Origin: Phyllobacteriaceae bacterium
GTDB lineage: Bacteria > Pseudomonadota > Alphaproteobacteria > Rhizobiales > Ancalomicrobiaceae
NCBI GenBank assembly: GCA_012517025.1
Contig: JAAYVT010000151.1
Span: 1-10,003, forward strand
Direction of reading: 5' to 3'
DNA length: 10,003 nucleotides
In this document: positions 6,723-10,003 of the stretch, piece after piece
How the letters are laid out: the number at the start of each line of letters is the position of its first letter
Numbering within the stretch: the first letter of the stretch is position 1
Position numbers and translations under genes: made by a program
The notes under the pieces: model-generated
What the model was told of the DNA's origin: nothing
What the model saw: only the letters and a program-made list of their open reading frames with translations
The model's database searches: none

Positions 6723-7100
6723 ATGACGACACCGTCTTTCGAACGTCCGGATCTGGCGAACGTGGTGGAAGGTTTCTCGAAAGCCGACCTCGACCGTCTG
6801 CCCTACGGCGTCGTTCGGCTCGATCGCGACGGACGGGTCGTCGCCTACAACACCGCCGAGGCGGAACTGTCCGGGCGCGGCGCGCGCACCGTGCTCGGCC
6901 TCGACTTCTTCGCCGACGTCGCGCCCTGCCTGTCGGGACCCGACTACAAAGGCCGCATCGACACCGCGATCGCCGCCGGCGCGGTCGACATCGAGATGGG
7001 CTGCGTCGGCGACTTCAAGGATCCCGACGGCGAATATCGCGCCCGCATCCTCTCCGCGCCCGACGGTGGTCTGTGGATCTTCCACCAACGCGAACCTTGA
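6723..7100 (+). CDS. pyp: Photoactive yellow protein (PYP), blue-light photoreceptor
   Basis: A 125-aa single PAS-fold protein, the same length as Halorhodospira halophila PYP and aligning to it without gaps through about residue 97. The defining residues are present at the same numbers: Tyr42 and Glu46 in YNTAE (hydrogen-bonded to the chromophore), Ser50 (Thr in H. halophila), Arg52, and Cys69 in FFADVAPC, which binds p-coumaric acid by a thioester. The beta-strand near residues 92-100 is divergent: position 94 is Cys (Tyr in H. halophila), 96 is Gly (Phe) and 100 is Asp (Met). These sites touch or gate the chromophore, so colour and recovery rate probably differ. The start has GAGG 5 bases upstream. 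The gene lies between the hybrid kinase and the ligase that activates its chromophore. Confidence 0.95.
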   Translation: MTTPSFERPDLANVVEGFSKADLDRLPYGVVRLDRDGRVVAYNTAEAELSGRGARTVLGLDFFADVAPCLSGPDYKGRIDTAIAAGAVDIEMGCVGDFKDPDGEYRARILSAPDGGLWIFHQREP

Positions 7101-7107
7101 GGGTGCG

Positions 7108-8313
7108 ATGACCGATCCGCAGCCGACCCCGTGGTGGCGAGGGCCGAGGTTCGACGACTGGTTCGCCGACGCGGTCTTCGCCGAGATCGCCCGGCTGCGC
7201 CGACGCGCCGGTGGGAAACGGCACGTCTTCGGCGATCCGACGATGGACGAGGACGGGTTGGGGCTCGATTCGCTCGACCGCCTGCGTCTGTCCGCCGCCC
7301 TCGCCGGCCTCGTCGGCGGCGGCAAGGCACCCGCCGACCGGTTCGAGCGCCTCGCGACCTGGGGGCAGTGGCTCGAGGAGGCACGACGGCTCGCCGCCGC
7401 CTCCGACACCCTCGGCTTCCGCACGTCAGGCAGCACCGGGCGGCCGAAGCTCGTCCGCCATCCGCTCGCGGTTCTGGTCGAGGAGGTCGACGAATCGGCG
7501 GCGGCGTTCGCGCCGCGTCGGATCGTCTCGCTGGTGCCGGCGCATCACCTCTACGGCTTCCTGTTCGGCGTGTTGCTGCCGTCGCGGCTCGGCATCGCCG
7601 CCGAAGACGGCCGCTCGACCTCGCTCACCGGCCTCCTGCGCGAAGCGACGCCCGGAACGCTGTTCGTCGCCGCGCCGACGCACGTCGCCGCCCTCGTCGA
7701 CACCGGCGCGACCCTCGGCCCCGAGATCACCCTCGTCGCGTCGGGCGGACCGTTCGCGGCGGACGATCACCGGGCGGCGCTCGCCCTCGGCTTCGCGCGG
7801 GTGACCGAGATCTACGGATCGACCGAGACCGGTGGCGTCGGCCGGCGCGACGATCCCGCCGCGCCGTTCCGCCTCTTCGACCGTTGGCGCCGCGGCGCCG
7901 ACGAGACGATCGTCGCGGTCGCCGACGACACCCGCCGGCTGCGATTGCCCGACGTCGCGATCTTTCGCGACGCGCGCGACTTCGATCTCGGCGAACGGCG
8001 TGACGCGGCGGCGACGATCGGCGGCACCACCGTTCACCCGACCTCGATCGCCCGCGTTCTGACGAGCCACCCCTTCGTCGCGGCGGCCTTCGTCCGCCCG
8101 ATGCGGCCGGAGGAGGGCGACAGACTGAAGGCCTTCGTGATCCCGACGGCTGCGGCGCCGATGCCGCGAGAATTCGCCGCCTCGCTCGATCGGTTCGTCA
8201 CCGAGCGGCTGTCGCCGCCCGAACGTCCGCGCGCCTGGACCTTCGGACCGCGCCCTCCCCTCGACGATCGAGGCAAGATCGTCGATTGGCCGATCGAACC
8301 GGATGCCGCTTGA
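7108..8313 (+). CDS. pcl: 4-coumarate:CoA ligase for PYP chromophore activation, with acyl-carrier-like N-terminus
   Basis: A 401-aa member of the adenylate-forming enzymes, much shorter than a typical 4-coumarate:CoA ligase (about 540 aa) but fitting the compact PYP-activation family. Motifs: the phosphate-binding loop TSGSTGRPK (106-114), YGSTETGG (236-243), and the C-terminal lysine motif DDRGKI with Lys390. The usual GR-containing hinge region is shortened. Residues about 15-95 resemble an acyl carrier domain, with LGLDSLDRLRL around Ser55, the position where a phosphopantetheine would attach. It would make p-coumaroyl-CoA for transfer to PYP Cys69. I chose the ATG at 7108 because GAGGG sits just before it, 7 bases after the pyp stop; the frame is open from 7066 but that would overlap pyp. 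No tyrosine ammonia-lyase gene is present in this window. Confidence 0.92.
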   Translation: MTDPQPTPWWRGPRFDDWFADAVFAEIARLRRRAGGKRHVFGDPTMDEDGLGLDSLDRLRLSAALAGLVGGGKAPADRFERLATWGQWLEEARRLAAASDTLGFRTSGSTGRPKLVRHPLAVLVEEVDESAAAFAPRRIVSLVPAHHLYGFLFGVLLPSRLGIAAEDGRSTSLTGLLREATPGTLFVAAPTHVAALVDTGATLGPEITLVASGGPFAADDHRAALALGFARVTEIYGSTETGGVGRRDDPAAPFRLFDRWRRGADETIVAVADDTRRLRLPDVAIFRDARDFDLGERRDAAATIGGTTVHPTSIARVLTSHPFVAAAFVRPMRPEEGDRLKAFVIPTAAAPMPREFAASLDRFVTERLSPPERPRAWTFGPRPPLDDRGKIVDWPIEPDAA

Positions 8314-8331
8314 CCCCGTCGAACACGAAAA

Positions 8332-8357
8332 CCCGCCCGGAGGGTGCTCCGGGCGGG
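8332..8357. terminator. Intrinsic terminator between the PYP operon and the csbD-like gene
   Basis: An 11-bp GC-rich stem (CCCGCCCGGAG, 8332-8342, with 8347-8357) closes a GGTG loop. On the minus strand it is followed by a TTTT run, fitting a terminator for the CsbD-like gene; it also lies 18 bases past the pcl stop and may end the PYP operon. Confidence 0.8.
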
Positions 8358-8383
8358 CGTGGGCATCGTCGGGCGATCGATCG

Positions 8384-8575
8384 TCACATGTCGTCGACGG
8401 CCTTCTTCAGCGCCGCCTTGCCCTTGCCGACGGCCTTCTGGGCATCGCCCTCGGCCTCCTGAGCGAGCCCTTCGGCGCGCAGCTTCGGGTCGTCGAGCAT
8501 CTTGCCGGCCGCCTGTTTGGCCTTGCCGGCGGCTTCGTTGGCGTAGCCCTCGAGGGTGTCGGTGGTCGCGCTCAT
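8384..8575 (-). CDS. CsbD-like stress protein (63 aa)
   Basis: A small, charged, lysine- and alanine-rich helical protein with the CsbD pattern: DTLEGYANEAAGKAKQAAGK (about residues 6-25), then LRAEGLAQEAEGDAQKAVGK (about 32-51). CsbD family proteins are common in bacteria and often induced by general stress; the biochemical role is unknown. The ATG has AAAGGA upstream. A CGTT matching an EcfG -10 lies 37 bases upstream (8616-8613), but the matching -35 reads GCGGC rather than GGAAC, so I do not call a promoter. It may instead be read through from the PRC-barrel gene 117 bases upstream. The transcript probably ends at the hairpin 8357-8332. Confidence 0.88.
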   Translation of the reverse strand: MSATTDTLEGYANEAAGKAKQAAGKMLDDPKLRAEGLAQEAEGDAQKAVGKGKAALKKAVDDM

Positions 8576-8692
8576 GGCGAAATCCTTTCATCGGTTGCGC
8601 GGGGGGCCGGCGAACGTCGTCCGCTCGACCGAGCCGCAGGGAGGGGGGCGCACGCGACGACATCGCGTCGCACCGGTTCACGGAAATCGGGG

Positions 8693-9127
8693 TCAGCTCT
8701 TCGACGGCTCGAAGGCGGGCGCCATCTGCAGCGCCTCTTTGCTCACGTCGACCGTCAGGCGCGGCTTGCCCTTGTCGTCGGTGCCCATCGACACGTCGGC
8801 ATAAGGCAGCGCCACCGACTTCTCGCCGACGCCGAGGAACCCGCCGACGCCGACGACGACCGCGGTGACCTTGCCGGCGGCGTCGACCATGAGGTCGTTG
8901 ACGTCGCCGATCTTCTCGCCGGACTTGGAGTAGACGTACGCGCCGACGATCTTGGAGGTGAGATGATCTCCCGACCGGAGGGTCGCGATCGGTGCCGTCG
9001 AGGCGGTGACCATCCCGGTCGCGGCCGGGACGGACTTCGGCGTCGCGGTCGAGGTCGGCTCGGCGGCCTGCGCGGCCCCGAAGGTGAAGCCGGCGAGAGT
9101 GGCGGCGATGAGAACGGTCTTGTTCAT
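8693..9127 (-). CDS. Exported PRC-barrel domain protein
   Basis: A 144-aa protein with a signal peptide (MNKTVLIAATLAGFTFGAAQ, cleavage probably after Ala21 or Ala22) and a PRC-barrel core (about residues 57-115). The core shows the usual pattern: SKIVGAYVYSKSGEKIGDVN, DLMVDAAGKVTAVVVGVGG, and KSVALPYADV. The linker after the signal peptide is rich in Thr, Ser, Ala and Pro. The mature protein is probably periplasmic. PRC barrels serve in several roles, including the photosynthetic reaction centre H subunit and RimM, but this stand-alone exported type is common in alphaproteobacteria and of unknown function. The start at 9127 is set by AAAGGA and the signal peptide; longer upstream reading adds no plausible protein. 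A near-consensus EcfG-type promoter lies upstream. Confidence 0.88.
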   Translation of the reverse strand: MNKTVLIAATLAGFTFGAAQAAEPTSTATPKSVPAATGMVTASTAPIATLRSGDHLTSKIVGAYVYSKSGEKIGDVNDLMVDAAGKVTAVVVGVGGFLGVGEKSVALPYADVSMGTDDKGKPRLTVDVSKEALQMAPAFEPSKS

Positions 9128-9221
9128 TCGAAGGTCCTTTCGAGTGTCTTCGACTTTTCGTTTTCCGCGTCGCTCGTCTTCGACGGTCGAAAAGAATTCG
9201 CCGTCGAGCGACTGGTCGTAC

Positions 9222-9246
9222 AACCCGCGACGACGACGACGGTTCC
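9222..9246 (-). promoter_or_regulatory. Near-consensus EcfG-type promoter upstream of the PRC-barrel gene
   Basis: On the minus strand GGAAC (9246-9242), a 16-base spacer made mainly of GTC repeats, then GGTT (9225-9222), one mismatch from CGTT. It is 94 bases before the ATG at 9127, further than the exact matches elsewhere in the window (36-41 bases). Confidence 0.4.
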
Positions 9247-9291
9247 GAACGAAATCCTGTCTGGTCACTCGAAAAACCGGCTCGAAACGGT

Positions 9292-9318
9292 GGAACCGAA
9301 ACCGTCCCAGCGACGTTT
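9292..9318 (+). promoter_or_regulatory. EcfG-type general stress promoter for the 48-aa gene
   Basis: GGAAC (9292-9296), a 17-base spacer, then CGTTT (9314-9318): an exact match to GGAAC-N16/17-CGTT. The -10 element ends 39 bases before the ATG at 9358, and transcription could continue into the YihY/BrkB gene. Confidence 0.7.
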
Positions 9319-9357
9319 CACCCGCGCATTCCAGTTCTTTCCCTCACGGAGGTTCTC

Positions 9358-9504
9358 ATGACGCGCGGAGTTCTGGTCGGTCTCGTCGTCGTTCTCGCCG
9401 CCGGCGTCGGCGTCCTCGCTTGGCAACTGCACGAAGAGCGCAAGCAGCCCGACGGCGTCGAGATCTCGATCGGCGATCATGGCCTGTCGATCGAAAAGAA
9501 GTGA
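9358..9504 (+). CDS. Small membrane-anchored protein (48 aa), function unknown
   Basis: The 48 residues open with a hydrophobic helix (MTRGVLVGLVVVLAAGVGVL, then AWQLHEE), followed by a basic linker (RKQPDG) and a short tail VEISIGDHGLSIEKK. The tail repeats an I-S/S-I-plus-glycine pattern, as in small beta-hairpins. It is probably anchored by its N-terminus with the tail in the periplasm. I do not recognise a named family. Its reality is supported by an ideal GGAGG site 5 bases before the ATG and a perfect EcfG-type promoter upstream. It precedes the YihY/BrkB gene by 80 bases on the same strand. Confidence 0.72.
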   Translation: MTRGVLVGLVVVLAAGVGVLAWQLHEERKQPDGVEISIGDHGLSIEKK

Positions 9505-9584
9505 CGCGGCACGGCGCCGTCTCCCGCATGCTCGAGACGCGACGCCGCCGGCGTGCCACGCCACCTCTTCGGCGGAGAATCGCG

Positions 9585-10003
9585 ATGCGGATCGGACGTA
9601 CGATGATCGTCGCCACCTCGGCCTTGATCGCCGGCGCCGCCTTCGGACTGTGGTCGTCGGCGCGGGCCGCGCCGGTTCCGCAACCGGCGGCACGCTCGTC
9701 GCCGTTCGACGTCGCACGAAGCGCCGTCGTCGACGCTCTCGAAGACGGGATCCTGTCGGTCGCAGCGGCGATCGCCTTCTATGCCCTGCTGTCGCTCGTC
9801 CCAGCTCTTTCGGTGGTGATTTCGGTCTACGGATTGATGACGACGCCGTCGGAAATCCCGGCTCAGATCGCCGCTTTGTCTCTCCCGATCCCGGTCGAGG
9901 TGCGCGACCTGATCCTCGATCAGGCGCGGCGGATCGCCACCATGTCCACCGCGACGTTGTCGTTGACGTTGGCGACGTCCGTCGCGGTTGCTCTGTGGAG
10001 CAC
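9585..10003 (+). CDS. YihY/BrkB family inner-membrane protein, N-terminal part (3' end outside window)
   Basis: The first 139 residues are visible. An N-terminal hydrophobic segment (about 7-28) is followed by the YihY/BrkB signature: a conserved helix start SVAAAIAFYALLSLVPALSV (about 58-77), the loop GLMTTPSEIPAQIAA, then PIPVEVRDLILDQARRIA (about 101-118) and the start of another membrane helix. Family members are polytopic inner-membrane proteins often mislabelled as ribonuclease BN or virulence factor; their function is not settled. The ATG at 9585 has GGCGGAG 7 bases upstream; an internal ATG at 9603 is less likely. It probably shares the EcfG-type promoter at 9292-9318. Confidence 0.88.
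   Translation, partial: MRIGRTMIVATSALIAGAAFGLWSSARAAPVPQPAARSSPFDVARSAVVDALEDGILSVAAAIAFYALLSLVPALSVVISVYGLMTTPSEIPAQIAALSLPIPVEVRDLILDQARRIATMSTATLSLTLATSVAVALWS

Noticed and set aside
4792..6726. A second long plus-strand frame overlapping the hybrid kinase
   Set aside because: It is an Arg-rich out-of-frame reading of the same DNA, with no domain.
8613..8637. EcfG-type promoter for the csbD-like gene
   Set aside because: CGTT is well placed, but the -35 reads GCGGC, matching only two of five bases of GGAAC.
8653..8671. Hairpin GCGACG-N6-CGTCGC downstream of the PRC-barrel gene
   Set aside because: The stem is short, there is no T tract, and such GC palindromes are frequent here; not enough for a terminator call.
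9228..9240. Short GAC trinucleotide repeat
   Set aside because: About four units; expected by chance in this GC-rich sequence and too short to call a repeat feature.
1..10003. CRISPR arrays, insertion sequences, tRNA or rRNA genes
   Set aside because: No spaced repeats, transposase motifs, terminal inverted repeats or RNA gene signatures were seen on either strand.

Overview
The window is GC-rich except for one short AT-rich gap. Its gene content points to an alphaproteobacterium, probably Hyphomicrobiales-like: an HWE-type histidine kinase, a FAT GUY-like single-domain response regulator, a PAS_5 domain, DUF3309, and promoters of the EcfG type (GGAAC-N16/17-CGTT). I cannot name a genus. I see no rRNA, tRNA, insertion sequence, CRISPR array or prophage gene. 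No gap between genes exceeds 300 bases.

Layout. Positions 1-633 (+) hold the 3' end of an HWE/HisKA_2-like kinase with a damaged ATP-binding site. A perfect 13-bp hairpin (807-845) separates it from a block of minus-strand genes. Reading in transcription order these are a Crp/Fnr regulator (3962-3228), a 68-aa protein (3147-2941), a formate/nitrite-transporter family protein (2870-1992), a 78-aa membrane protein (1886-1650), a general-stress flavin-fold protein (1598-1089) and a 52-aa DUF3309 protein (1045-887). EcfG-like promoters precede the 68-aa and 78-aa genes. Divergent from the Crp/Fnr gene is a FAT GUY-like response regulator (4106-4474, +); the shared gap holds a palindrome.

The centrepiece is a plus-strand operon at 4637-8313. 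It encodes a hybrid sensor kinase (PAS-HisKA-HATPase-REC-PAS_5), a 125-aa photoactive yellow protein (PYP) with Tyr42, Glu46, Arg52 and the chromophore Cys69 all in place, and a 4-coumarate:CoA ligase of the PYP-activating type with an acyl-carrier-like N-terminus. The genes are spaced 10 and 7 bases apart, and the operon follows a 36% GC leader. The arrangement suggests a light sensor made together with its chromophore-activating enzyme and its likely signalling partner. No tyrosine ammonia-lyase gene is present in the window. A strong hairpin ends the operon.

The right end returns to stress-type genes: CsbD-like and PRC-barrel proteins (-), a 48-aa anchored peptide behind a perfect EcfG-like promoter (+), and the start of a YihY/BrkB membrane protein (+) cut by the window edge. 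My overall reading is a PYP light-sensing operon set within a general-stress neighbourhood. The sequence similarity and spacing are direct observations; the functional link between PYP, the hybrid kinase and the stress response is inference.
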